Assembly: GCA_002292365.1 (NCBI GenBank)
Contig: DBBU01000035.1
Location: forward strand, 1-45,998
DNA from: Flammeovirgaceae bacterium UBA976
GTDB taxonomy: Bacteria; Bacteroidota; Bacteroidia; Cytophagales; Cyclobacteriaceae
DNA: 45,998 nucleotides
Reading direction: 5' to 3'
Part shown: piece by piece, positions 15,955-24,324 of the stretch
How positions within the stretch are numbered: position 1 is the first letter of the stretch
Layout: each line of letters opens with the position of its first letter
Notes under the pieces: generated by a model
What the model saw: only the letters and a program-made list of their open reading frames with translations
The model's database searches: none
What the model was told of the DNA's origin: nothing
Made by a program: the position numbers and the translations under genes

Positions 15955-16578
15955 AAAATATTAAGTAAAGGCTCCTCAATATTAACAAATGCTGGATTAT
16001 TAGGGTTTTTGTTAGGATCCGGATACCAAGGAAAATTTACCGCAGGTCTTGCCAAAGATATTTTAACCTCGGGAAATAATGTCCTCCATCAATTGGCACA
16101 ATTATCGGAAGACCATCTGAATAAAATAGGAAATGCCAAGGCCATAAAAATCATCAGTGCTCTTGAATTAGGCCGCAGACGAGATGAATTCAAACTCAAA
16201 TAAAATAATCACCTACTCTAAGGATATATATTAATTTATGCGTGCCGTACTGATGGACACTCAACTTTAAGAATGTTGGATAATTTTATTGAAAAGAAAC
16301 AATGAAATCATTGCTAAAAAGCAAATATCTAAAAGTGGAATTTCAGGAACACTCGTGGATCCTAAACTCGTTTTCAAGCATGCTCTCGATTGGCAGACAA
16401 GTGCTCTAGTTTTGATTCATAACCATCCCTCAGGAAATATAAACGCTTCTGAAGCAGACATTAACTTGACAAAAAAATTAAAAAAACCGGAGATTTACTT
16501 AATATTTCTATCATTGATTATATCATACATACCAACGCTGGATATTATAGCTTTGTAGATCATTCTTTAGTTTTCTAA
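15955..16578 (+). pseudogene. radC: radC (JAMM/RadC family protein), decayed
   Basis: The helix-hairpin-helix half reads ILTNAGLLGFLLGSGYQGKF, DLAKDILTSGNN-like residues and AKAIKIISALELGRRR, in one frame up to TAA 16201-16203. The following linker and JAMM half are in another frame. That part starts near 16223 with DIY-stop-FMRAVLMDTQL-stop, stops at 16232-16234 and 16268-16270. It continues NNEIIAKKQISKSGISGTLV and LVLIHNHPSGNINASEAD, where the JAMM zinc motif is still intact. A last shift in an A run near 16480 moves the tail to NISIIDYIIHTNAGYYSFVD, ending at TAA 16576-16578. No intact start was seen. RadC is dispensable in many bacteria, so loss is plausible. Confidence 0.9.
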
Positions 16579-16589
16579 CCACTACTTCA

Positions 16590-17198
16590 ATGAAAAAAAT
16601 AACTTGGCTCTTGATCCCAATACTCCTATTGCTCCTTTTTTATTCATTTTCGAGTGATGAAACTGACGAAAATTATGTCTCATCAGTTGAGAAAGAAATC
16701 AGCAAGAGACATAAATATTTAGCTTTCAATCAGAGTTCTCCCTTCAAACAGTTTGATGTCGTTTACCAAAAGCCCAGCTACTATCCTATTGATAAAAAAT
16801 ATAAAGTCAATGCCTCAGTAGAAAGAATCCAAGAACGCCAAATCGTAGTTTTAAATGCAAGCAATGGTGAGCAAGAGCGATATCAAAAATTTGCTTGGTT
16901 GAAATTCTCCCTGGATAGGCAATTATTGAGGTTACTCGTGCTTAAACCTATAGGTTTCGGCACTGATAAAACCCTCTTCTGTGGCTTTGCAGATGATACC
17001 AGCAGCAAGGGTAGTTATGGGGGTGGGCGCTATTTAGATGTCACCATAGGAAAATCAAATAAAACGAGCATTGATTTCAATTTAGCCTACAATCCCTATT
17101 GCGCCTACATTGATGAATACATCTGCCCACTTCCTCCGACCGAAAATATTCTTGCCATAGCCATAGAAGCGGGTGAACGAGCATATAAAATTGAATAG
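16590..17198 (+). CDS. DUF1684 domain-containing protein
   Basis: The 202-residue product has an N-terminal membrane anchor or signal segment (WLLIPILLLLLFYSF) and a DUF1684 domain, recognised from the C-terminal DFNLAYNPYCAYIDEYICP and PPTENILAIAIEAGERAY. A Gly-rich GSYGGGRYLDV turn precedes it. The family is widespread in Bacteroidota and actinobacteria, with conserved Asn, Tyr and Cys in the NPYCAY-CPLPP core. Its function is not known; one proposal of a small-molecule-binding fold remains unproven. Start ATG 16590 lies 11 bases after the radC remnant. It ends 63 bases before pheT and could be cotranscribed with it. Confidence 0.85.
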   Translation: MKKITWLLIPILLLLLFYSFSSDETDENYVSSVEKEISKRHKYLAFNQSSPFKQFDVVYQKPSYYPIDKKYKVNASVERIQERQIVVLNASNGEQERYQKFAWLKFSLDRQLLRLLVLKPIGFGTDKTLFCGFADDTSSKGSYGGGRYLDVTIGKSNKTSIDFNLAYNPYCAYIDEYICPLPPTENILAIAIEAGERAYKIE

Positions 17199-17225
17199 TT
17201 AGCCCATTTTAATGCCAACACTTTA

Positions 17226-17253
17226 TATTTTTGTACCCAAGCTCAAAAAGGAG
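17226..17253 (+). promoter_or_regulatory. pheT -7 box and unusual Shine-Dalgarno
   Basis: TATTTTTG at 17226-17233 matches the -7 box, giving a leader of about 20 bases. AAGGAG at 17248-17253 stands 8 bases before the pheT ATG. A good Shine-Dalgarno is rare in Bacteroidota. The rplM leader carries the same ten bases AAAAAGGAGC but too far from its start codon to serve as one. Confidence 0.55.
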
Positions 17254-17261
17254 CCGTAAAT

Positions 17262-19670
17262 ATGAAAATTTCGCACAACTGGCTCACTCATTTTATTGAA
17301 CTTCCCGAAACTCCAGAAACCATTTCTGAGATCCTAACGCAAACGGGCCTAGAAGTGGAGTCTGTCGCAAAAATTGAAAAAATAAAAGGGGGACTTAAAG
17401 GCTTAATCATAGGAGAAGTTATGAGCTGCATACCGCATCCCAATGCAGACAAATTAAAATTGACACAAGTGGATGTTGGGTCAGATGATCTAATCAGTAT
17501 CGTTTGTGGTGCCGCTAACATAAGCGTGGGACAAAAAGTAGCCGTTGCTCCTGTCAACTGTTTGATATACCCAATCAAAGGAGAACCCTTTCAAATAAAA
17601 AAAGCAAAGATACGTGGCGAAGTATCTCAGGGTATGATTTGCGCCGAAGATGAAATCGGCTTAGGTTCAAGTCATGAGGGCATCATGATCTTGACAACCG
17701 ATTATGCCAATGGTACCCCTCTGAATAAAATCTATGAAAGTGAGGAAGACATCGTTTATGAAATTGGCCTTACCCCCAATAGAGGAGATGCAACTTCTCA
17801 TTTAGGAACGGCAAGAGATCTCAAAGCTTATTTCAATCGAAGCTTAACCCTACCTGTTCTTAAAGATTTTGATCTCAGTCATGCAAAAAATCCAATCAAA
17901 GTAATTGTTGAAGATCATAAGGGCGCTCTCAGGTATTCTGGGGTAACGCTACGAGGTATTCAAGTTTCCGAATCACCAGATTGGCTCAAATGGAAGCTCA
18001 AAACCATTGATTTAGAGCCCATCAATAATATAGTAGACATAACTAACTATGTCTTACACAGCCTTGGACAGCCTATGCATGCTTTTGATGCCGACGAAGT
18101 AGGAAGTTTAATTATCGTTAAGCGTTTGCCAACCGATACACCTTTCACCACCTTAGATGGTAAGGAAAGAAAGCTCAGTGATCAAGACCTAATGATTTGT
18201 AATACCGAGGGGGGCATGTGTCTTGCCGGAGTGTTTGGTGGTCAAAAATCTGGAGTCACCAATGAGACGACAGATATATTCTTGGAAAGCGCCTGCTTTT
18301 CCCCTGAATACGTGAGAAGTACCGCGCAGCGCCATGGATTAAATACAGATGCCTCCTTTAGATTTGAGCGGAGTACGGACCCAGAGATGACCATTTTTGC
18401 TCTAAAGTACGCGACACAGTTAATTCTTGAAATCGCAGGTGGGTACATCGCTTCTGACTTTATAGATATCTACCCACATCCCGTAGCTACCAAGACCATC
18501 CCTACTGCCTTTCAAACCTTTGATAAACTGATTGGAGAAACAATAGATAAAAAACGCATTGTAGATATCTTAAATAGCTTAGACATCAAGACCACTGATA
18601 TTAATGCAACTACTTTTAATGCCCATGTTCCTCCTTATCGAAGTGAGGTAATCCGAGAGGCGGATTTAGTTGAGGAAGTCTTGCGTATATACGGAATCAA
18701 TAACATTGCTTTCGCTGACCACTTCTCTACCGAATACCTTGCGGAATTCAATGAGATAGAACCCTATAAATGGCAAGAAAAAATATCGTATTTCTTATCC
18801 GGCAAAGGTTATCAAGAAATTTTGACAAATTCCTTGACTAATAAGAAATACGAAGATGATTTAAAACTAGCTAAAAATGAACTTGTCGAAATCTTAAATC
18901 GATCGAGTGAGGATCTGGGCATACTTAAACCTACTCCTTTGTATACGGCACTGGAATCTATACGCTTTAATCTCAACAGGAAACAGGAAAGTCTTAAATT
19001 TTATGAGTTTAGTAAAACCTACGGCCGTAAGAATGGTCAATCGATTGAAAAAAATAATCTATGCTTGTTACGCGTTGGAAACAAGCAAGAGGCATCATGG
19101 ATAGATGAAACTACTCCTGTTACTTTTCATCACCTTTCTGGAGATATTGAAAATTTGGTTCAAAAAAGTGGTAATCGGTCACCTAAATTTATCCCAACCA
19201 CCTCTACCGTTTTTGAGTATGGAATAGATCTTTATCTTCATGACAAGATCATTGGTCATATTGGAAAACTAGCTTCCAAAATCACACAATATTTTGACAT
19301 TAAAAGCACGGTTTTTTATGCTGAAGTTGATTGGGATTATTTAGTAAAAAATGCTCAAAATACAGTCTCATTTCAAAAAATATCGAAGTATCCAGAGGTT
19401 CGTAGAGACCTATCTTTAGTCATAAAAAAGACGGTAAGCTATGATGAAATCAAGCAAATCGCGAAGTCAACTGAAAATAAGTTATTATCCAAAATAAATG
19501 TGTTCAGTATTTATGAAGGTGATAAAATTGGAAGCGAAAATAAAGCTTATGCCATCGCTTTTTATCTTCAAGATCAAGAAAAAACCTTAAACGATAAGAA
19601 AATTGATAAAATAATGAGTAAACTTATATATCGATTTGAAAATGAATTAAATGCTGTCATCCGCAAATGA
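17262..19670 (+). CDS. pheT: phenylalanine--tRNA ligase beta subunit
   Basis: PheT forms the alpha2-beta2 synthetase that charges tRNA-Phe. The 802-residue product is full length. It starts MKISHNWLTHFIELPETPE and has the EMAP/tRNA-binding domain (about 45-155, with NADKLKLTQVDVG, ICAEDEIGLG). B3/B4 editing residues follow (LEPINNIVDITNYVLHSLGQPMHAFD), then the B5 domain, the catalytic-like core and a C-terminal anticodon-binding FDX-ACB domain (FQKISKYPEVRRDLSLVIK). pheS is elsewhere. It overlaps the next gene by four bases (ATGA), heading pheT-coiled coil-zapA. Confidence 0.97.
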   Translation: MKISHNWLTHFIELPETPETISEILTQTGLEVESVAKIEKIKGGLKGLIIGEVMSCIPHPNADKLKLTQVDVGSDDLISIVCGAANISVGQKVAVAPVNCLIYPIKGEPFQIKKAKIRGEVSQGMICAEDEIGLGSSHEGIMILTTDYANGTPLNKIYESEEDIVYEIGLTPNRGDATSHLGTARDLKAYFNRSLTLPVLKDFDLSHAKNPIKVIVEDHKGALRYSGVTLRGIQVSESPDWLKWKLKTIDLEPINNIVDITNYVLHSLGQPMHAFDADEVGSLIIVKRLPTDTPFTTLDGKERKLSDQDLMICNTEGGMCLAGVFGGQKSGVTNETTDIFLESACFSPEYVRSTAQRHGLNTDASFRFERSTDPEMTIFALKYATQLILEIAGGYIASDFIDIYPHPVATKTIPTAFQTFDKLIGETIDKKRIVDILNSLDIKTTDINATTFNAHVPPYRSEVIREADLVEEVLRIYGINNIAFADHFSTEYLAEFNEIEPYKWQEKISYFLSGKGYQEILTNSLTNKKYEDDLKLAKNELVEILNRSSEDLGILKPTPLYTALESIRFNLNRKQESLKFYEFSKTYGRKNGQSIEKNNLCLLRVGNKQEASWIDETTPVTFHHLSGDIENLVQKSGNRSPKFIPTTSTVFEYGIDLYLHDKIIGHIGKLASKITQYFDIKSTVFYAEVDWDYLVKNAQNTVSFQKISKYPEVRRDLSLVIKKTVSYDEIKQIAKSTENKLLSKINVFSIYEGDKIGSENKAYAIAFYLQDQEKTLNDKKIDKIMSKLIYRFENELNAVIRK

Positions 19671-19963
19671 GCTCTGAATCTTTAAATAACGAACTCAATA
19701 ACCTCGAAAGAAGAATAAAACTCATCATTTCTGAACAGGAGAAATTGAAAAATGAGGTGGAAATATATCAAAATGAGAACCTCCAGTTGAGAGAGAAGAT
19801 CAGTCAAAAAGAACATGAATTAAATAGTTTCCAAAATAAATTTAAGCTAAATCAAATTGCAGATAATGCCATAGAAAGTGCGAATCCAGATGAGCTCAAA
19901 AAATTGCTTAATAAGTATATTATGGAAATCGATAAATGCATCCTGCATTTAAGCGAAGCTTAA
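19667..19963 (+). CDS. small coiled-coil protein between pheT and zapA
   Basis: The 98-residue product is predicted to be almost all coiled coil: heptads of Leu/Ile with Glu/Lys/Asn run from residue 5 to about 55 (NNLERRIKLIISEQEKLKNE), then a shorter helix ends LNKYIMEIDKCILHL. There is no signal peptide or membrane segment. It overlaps pheT by four bases and ends 10 bases before zapA, a position kept in Bacteroidota. By size, coiled coil and location it may be a ZapB-like partner of ZapA at the division ring, but no sequence signature proves it. Confidence 0.8.
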   Translation: MSSESLNNELNNLERRIKLIISEQEKLKNEVEIYQNENLQLREKISQKEHELNSFQNKFKLNQIADNAIESANPDELKKLLNKYIMEIDKCILHLSEA

Positions 19964-19973
19964 AAAAAATGAG

Positions 19974-20255
19974 ATGCCAGAACTTTCTATAAAATTAAGA
20001 ATCGGGAATAGGGAATATCCTATGCGCATAAAGGCTGAGGATGAAGAACGAATCAGACGTGCAGGGCGCATATTAAATGAAAAAGCGCAAACCTACAAAG
20101 AAAGATTTGGTATTGATGATCAACAAGATTTATTGGCTATGGTAGCCTTTGACTGCCAAAATGAAAAAATGAAAGATGATGAAGGCAAAAATAAAGGAGA
20201 TACTTCAATTTTCGAGAAAATAAAAAGCCTGAATCAATTAATTTCAAATTCTTAA
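19974..20255 (+). CDS. zapA: cell division protein ZapA
   Basis: ZapA bundles FtsZ filaments and promotes Z-ring assembly. The 93-residue product has the family start MPELSIKLRIGNREYPMRIK followed by EEERIRRAGRILNEK-like residues and a central helix with DQQDLLAMVAFDCQNEK. The C-terminal helix is the tetramerising coiled coil. It ends the pheT operon; its stop codon lies inside the left arm of a 19-base terminator stem shared with convergent icd. Confidence 0.9.
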   Translation: MPELSIKLRIGNREYPMRIKAEDEERIRRAGRILNEKAQTYKERFGIDDQQDLLAMVAFDCQNEKMKDDEGKNKGDTSIFEKIKSLNQLISNS

Positions 20256-20300
20256 GAACAAAAGAAGGGTTATGAATCCTGACCCTTCTTTTGTTCTTAA
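20252..20300 (+). terminator. bidirectional terminator between zapA and icd
   Basis: TTAAGAACAAAAGAAGGGT (20252-20270) and ACCCTTCTTTTGTTCTTAA (20282-20300) form a perfect 19-base stem with an 11-base loop, with A/T tracts flanking. It overlaps the zapA stop codon and ends 13 bases before the icd stop, so it can serve both strands. Confidence 0.92.
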
Positions 20301-20313
20301 AAAATAATATTTC

Positions 20314-21537
20314 CTACATATTAGATATGATCTCATTTCCAAATTCTGAACATTTTAAAAGAGTTGCCCCTTCCATCAGTCTTTCAAAATCATAAGTGAC
20401 TCGCTTTCCTGCAATCGCTTTCTCAAGTCCTTTATAAATAAGATCAGCAGCCTCTGTCCAGCCCAAATGCTCTAACATCATCGCTCCGGAAAGAATGACA
20501 GAACCTGGGTTAACTTTATCTTGTCCGGCATATTTTGGTGCGGTTCCGTGAGTCGCTTCAAAAATCGCATGACCCGTATCATAATTGATGTTTGCTCCGG
20601 GAGCAATACCAATACCTCCCACAATAGCGGCCAGTGCATCAGATATATAATCGCCATTTAAGTTCAATGTAGCAATGACATCGTAATCTGCGGGCCTTGT
20701 TAAAATCTGTTGTAAAAAAGCATCCGCAATGACATCTTTGACAATTACTTTATGCCCGTCTTTTTCAAACACTTGCCAAGGACCTCCATCTAAATCAACC
20801 GAATGGTAATCTGTCTTGGCCAATTCGTAACCCCAATCTCTAAATGACCCCTCTGTATACTTCATAATGTTTCCTTTGTGTACCAAAGTGACAGAATCTC
20901 GTTTATGGGCAATGGCGTACTCAAAAGCGGCCCTAACAAGTCGTTCAGTTCCTTCTTTTGAAACTGGTTTGATCCCAAAACTTGCAGTTTGGGGAAATCT
21001 TACCTTTTTATATCGATCAGGAAAAGTTTCTGATAATATTTTTTCAAATTTTTCAGCATCATCTGTACCATATTGAAACTCTATTCCTGCATAAATATCT
21101 TCCGTATTTTCCCGATAAATCACCATATCTGTTGTTCCCGGATTTTTTACCGGAGATGGAGTTCCTTCAAACCATCTTACTGGACGCAAGCAAGCATAAA
21201 GATCTAACTCTTGCCTAAGCGCTACATTTAAAGATCTAATACCTCCGCCTACAGGAGTCGTCAATGGCCCTTTGATACCAACTAAGTATTCTCTAAACAT
21301 ATTGAGAGTTTCTATAGGCAACCATTCCCCTGTTTTATTAAAGGCTTTTTCTCCCGCTAAAACTTCCAACCATTCTATTTCTTTCGTTCCATTATAGGCC
21401 TTTTTGACTGCTGCATCAAAGACCTTTTTAGAAGCTGGCCAAATATCAACACCCGTACCATCCCCTTCAATAAATGGAATTACTGGGTTGTTTGGGACAT
21501 TTAATTTCCCTGCGTTTAAGGTAATTTTTTCTGGCAT
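20314..21537 (-). CDS. icd: NADP-dependent isocitrate dehydrogenase
   Basis: The TCA-cycle enzyme converts isocitrate to 2-oxoglutarate and CO2. The 407-residue product is of the homodimeric E. coli Icd type: [18 protein letters not shown], the substrate loop [21 protein letters not shown] (with the regulatory Ser in RSLNV), [40 protein letters not shown] and [12 protein letters not shown]. It follows panB by 25 bases and is likely the end of a minus-strand transcript that starts with the thioredoxin-like gene. A strong shared terminator follows. Confidence 0.96.
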   Translation of the reverse strand: MPEKITLNAGKLNVPNNPVIPFIEGDGTGVDIWPASKKVFDAAVKKAYNGTKEIEWLEVLAGEKAFNKTGEWLPIETLNMFREYLVGIKGPLTTPVGGGIRSLNVALRQELDLYACLRPVRWFEGTPSPVKNPGTTDMVIYRENTEDIYAGIEFQYGTDDAEKFEKILSETFPDRYKKVRFPQTASFGIKPVSKEGTERLVRAAFEYAIAHKRDSVTLVHKGNIMKYTEGSFRDWGYELAKTDYHSVDLDGGPWQVFEKDGHKVIVKDVIADAFLQQILTRPADYDVIATLNLNGDYISDALAAIVGGIGIAPGANINYDTGHAIFEATHGTAPKYAGQDKVNPGSVILSGAMMLEHLGWTEAADLIYKGLEKAIAGKRVTYDFERLMEGATLLKCSEFGNEIISNM

Positions 21538-21562
21538 TCGTTTTAAAATTTTATGTGATTAA

Positions 21563-22384
21563 TTAATAACTCTCATTTTTATTATTGGGAAAATCTTCGG
21601 ATTTAACATCCCTAATATAGTGTCCAACAGCTTCAGTAATTATGCCATTTAAGTCCGCATAGCTTCTCAAAAATCGGGGCTTAAAATCCTGAGTAATTCC
21701 CAGCATATCATGAACCACCAAAACTTGACCATCTACGTGTGAGCCTGCACCTATCCCAATCAAAGGAATATGCAAGTGCTCAGCTACTTGTTTACCTAAT
21801 AAGGCGGGTATCTTTTCTAATACAATGGAAAAACATCCTAGCTCTTGGAGTAGCACGGCATCATTCAATAATTTTTTTGCCTCATCACTCTCTTTGGCCC
21901 TTACCGCATAAGTCCCGAATTTGTAAATTGACTGTGGCGTCAATCCCAAATGACCCATTACCGGTATACCTGCATTAATCACGCGTTCAACACTTTCCTT
22001 TATTTCTATTCCTCCCTCCATTTTTACGGCATGGGCTCCTGATTCCTTCATGATTCTAATGGATGATCTCAAAGCCTCTGATGAGTTCCCTTGATAACTT
22101 CCAAAAGGGACATCTACAACCACTAAGGCACGGTCGACCGCCTTAACTACAGCTTGTGCATGCCATATCATGTGATCCAGCGTAATAGGCAAAGTAGTCT
22201 CATTCCCGGCCATGACGTTGGAAGCAGAATCTCCCACTAATAAGATATCAATTCCTGCGCTATCTAAAATTTTAGCAATTGAATAATCATATGCGGTGAG
22301 CATGGAAATTTTTTCACCAATCGCTTTCATCTCTCGAAGCTTCTGTGTGGTTATTTTTTTAAAGATATTTTTGGCTGTACTCAT
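21563..22384 (-). CDS. panB: 3-methyl-2-oxobutanoate hydroxymethyltransferase
   Basis: PanB makes ketopantoate, the first committed step of pantothenate/CoA synthesis. The 273-residue product shows [26 protein letters not shown], then [39 protein letters not shown] and [15 protein letters not shown], in the order of the family's TIM barrel. I prefer ATG 22384 ([10 protein letters not shown]) to TTG 22402. Mg2+ is bound by the Asp in VGDS and by DVPF. It lies between the thioredoxin-like gene (45 bases before) and icd. Confidence 0.95.
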   Translation of the reverse strand: MSTAKNIFKKITTQKLREMKAIGEKISMLTAYDYSIAKILDSAGIDILLVGDSASNVMAGNETTLPITLDHMIWHAQAVVKAVDRALVVVDVPFGSYQGNSSEALRSSIRIMKESGAHAVKMEGGIEIKESVERVINAGIPVMGHLGLTPQSIYKFGTYAVRAKESDEAKKLLNDAVLLQELGCFSIVLEKIPALLGKQVAEHLHIPLIGIGAGSHVDGQVLVVHDMLGITQDFKPRFLRSYADLNGIITEAVGHYIRDVKSEDFPNNKNESY

Positions 22385-22429
22385 CAGTAAAATAGACCAC
22401 AAAATTAAAAAAAAATAGTGAATTTGTAA

Positions 22430-22987
22430 TTAAGACCTCCATTTTATGTTGCAACCCATACTTGGTAACTGAATCAACGACTGCGGTTGGCCTGAATTAA
22501 GAAGCTCCAATGCCGTAATCAAGTCTGTACCCGTAACTTCAATATCATTCCCAGGCCTTGACGGATCGAATCTTCCTCTGTAAACCAAATCATCATACTG
22601 GTCAAACAAATAAAAATCAGGCGTACAGGCGGCCTCATAAATTTGAGCCACTTCCTGTGTCTCATCGTACAAATAAGGAAATTTAAATCCCAGATGCAAA
22701 GCAAACTGTTCCATCTTAACGGGATCATCGTCTGGATAAGCAACTACGTCATTACTCGAAATGGCCACTACCCCAATACCCAGCTCCAAGTACTTATTCC
22801 CAACCGCTACCAAAGCATCTTGCATATGCAAAACATAAGGGCAATGATTACATATAAACATGACCAACATCCCCTTGGCTCCTTTTAGTGATTCATAGGA
22901 TTTAGTCTGTTTACTTAAAGTATCGAACAGATTAAATCTCGGGGCCTTAGCACCAAGTGCTAACATGTTAGAGGACGTTAAGGACAT
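22430..22987 (-). CDS. thioredoxin-family (AhpC/TSA-type) protein
   Basis: The 185-residue cytosolic protein has a redoxin fold: GAKAPRFNLFDTLSK at the start, the strand MLVMFICNHCPYVLHMQDAL with active-site-like Cys-Asn-His-Cys, the strand VVAISSNDV, and the cis-Pro-containing EAACTPDFYLFDQYDDLVYRGRF. This belongs to the thioredoxin-family group found in many Bacteroidota next to unrelated genes. It may be a thiol peroxidase or disulfide reductase; the substrate is unknown. It is probably the first gene of the panB-icd transcript and has its own -7 box upstream. Confidence 0.88.
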   Translation of the reverse strand: MSLTSSNMLALGAKAPRFNLFDTLSKQTKSYESLKGAKGMLVMFICNHCPYVLHMQDALVAVGNKYLELGIGVVAISSNDVVAYPDDDPVKMEQFALHLGFKFPYLYDETQEVAQIYEAACTPDFYLFDQYDDLVYRGRFDPSRPGNDIEVTGTDLITALELLNSGQPQSLIQLPSMGCNIKWRS

Positions 22988-23328
22988 ATTTACTGCTTAC
23001 TCAATGAAAATTGACTCTAAAGTTGTCTACACAAATATAGTTTGATTAATTTTATTTTATGCTGTATTCTTCGAGTGAGCCTTAACTAAAAATCAGCTCA
23101 ATCTTAAAAGAAGTGTGGCCTCTATCATCAAGTTAAAGATCAGTTATAAGTCATAAACAGATCCTTAGAAAGTATCGATAATGGTGATCAATTGAACATG
23201 GCATTATTTTGACCTAGGGTTAAGCGAAAGGATATGCACTATGACTAAAGAAATACCAACACAAAATGAACAATAATTGAACCTGATATGTCCAAATTGG
23301 TAACTTTAGTAACTAAATTTACAAACAA
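22988..23328. other. spacer with no gene found
   Basis: These 341 bases separate the divergent thioredoxin-like and TPR genes. Apart from the minus-strand -7 box, no open frame with coding character, hairpin or known motif was seen. The sequence has many stops on both strands. Confidence 0.5.
23033..23040 (-). promoter_or_regulatory. -7 box upstream of the thioredoxin-like gene
   Basis: On the minus strand this reads TATATTTG, matching TAnnTTTG, about 45-53 bases before the ATG at 22987. No clear -33 element was found. Confidence 0.5.
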
Positions 23329-24300
23329 ATGAAAACTACCACCTCAACAATCGCCTGCCTATTCTTGCTTATCGCTTGTATTGAAACCGACCCAAGTAGT
23401 GGTAAACGGATGATAAGTGATCGAAACAATAAAGCAGTAACTCCCTTCGAAGTCGATAAAGAATTAGAAAATAAATTATTATCAGAAACCGATAGATCGA
23501 GTGCTGAACGAATCTTATTAAAAGTGGAAAAAACCTTTAATGAGAATCCTGAAAATGAATTTAATATTATTAACTACGGAATAAAATTAGCTGATCTTGG
23601 GAGGTTTCAAGAAGCCATTAATATCTACGATGAAAGCCTGATAAAATTTCCAGAATCATATAAAATAAGAAGATATATTGGTCAGCAGTATCTAACCACG
23701 CGGCAATTTGATGAGGCAATTACATCCCTCTCTGAAGCCATCACCTATGCAAATGACTCCCCGGTCATCGAATCTGAACATTCAGATTTAAAGAATAGTA
23801 AGAAAAAAACCGTGTACAATATCAAATTCAATATTTGGTATTATTTAGGTTTGAGCTATTATATGAAAGGAAACTATGATAAGGCCATATCTAGTTTTAG
23901 AAAATGCGAGAAATACACCAATAATAATGATCTGAAGGTCGTTATCGCAAATTGGCTTTATACCGCCTTTGCCAAAATTGGGAATCTAGACTTAGCAGAA
24001 GCTGAAATCATGTCCATTCCTACCAATATGCGTCTACTCGAAACCAAAAGCCGAAAATACCATGACCTCATTATGCTTTACAGGGGTCTAGTAACCCCGA
24101 GTATCTTAATCAAGCGAAATGGTATTGATGCCGATGTTGGTTACGGTATTGGTAACTATTATTTAATTAATGGACAAGTTGAAAATGCGATCAGTGCCTT
24201 CAATAAAGTCATTAGCACTGACCAACAAGAACGGATTGGTTACATGGCTATTGAAGAAGAGTTAGCGATATTGTTAGGAAGTCAAATCTCAGATCTTTGA
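23329..24300 (+). CDS. TPR-repeat lipoprotein
   Basis: The 323-residue protein starts with a signal peptide ending in a lipobox (STIACLFLLIAC, Cys17), so it is probably lipid-anchored in the periplasm or outer membrane. Several tetratricopeptide repeats follow: DLGRFQEAINIYDESLIKFP, TTRQFDEAITSLSEAITYA, MKGNYDKAISSFRKCEKY, then IGNLDLAEAEIMSIP and INGQVENAISAFNKVIS near the end. TPRs bind protein partners, so it may be a scaffold. No neighbour hints at the partner: it is a single gene between divergent and convergent units, and a palindrome follows its stop. Confidence 0.85.
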   Translation: MKTTTSTIACLFLLIACIETDPSSGKRMISDRNNKAVTPFEVDKELENKLLSETDRSSAERILLKVEKTFNENPENEFNIINYGIKLADLGRFQEAINIYDESLIKFPESYKIRRYIGQQYLTTRQFDEAITSLSEAITYANDSPVIESEHSDLKNSKKKTVYNIKFNIWYYLGLSYYMKGNYDKAISSFRKCEKYTNNNDLKVVIANWLYTAFAKIGNLDLAEAEIMSIPTNMRLLETKSRKYHDLIMLYRGLVTPSILIKRNGIDADVGYGIGNYYLINGQVENAISAFNKVISTDQQERIGYMAIEEELAILLGSQISDL

Positions 24301-24303
24301 GGT

Positions 24304-24324
24304 GGCGATCAACTGTTGATCGCC
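24304..24324 (+). terminator. palindrome between convergent TPR and GDPD genes
   Basis: GGCGATCAAC (24304-24313) and GTTGATCGCC (24315-24324) are perfect inverted arms around one base, so the hairpin loop is three to five bases. It starts three bases after the TPR stop and covers the end of the GDPD gene. It has no long T tract, so termination strength is uncertain. Confidence 0.55.
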
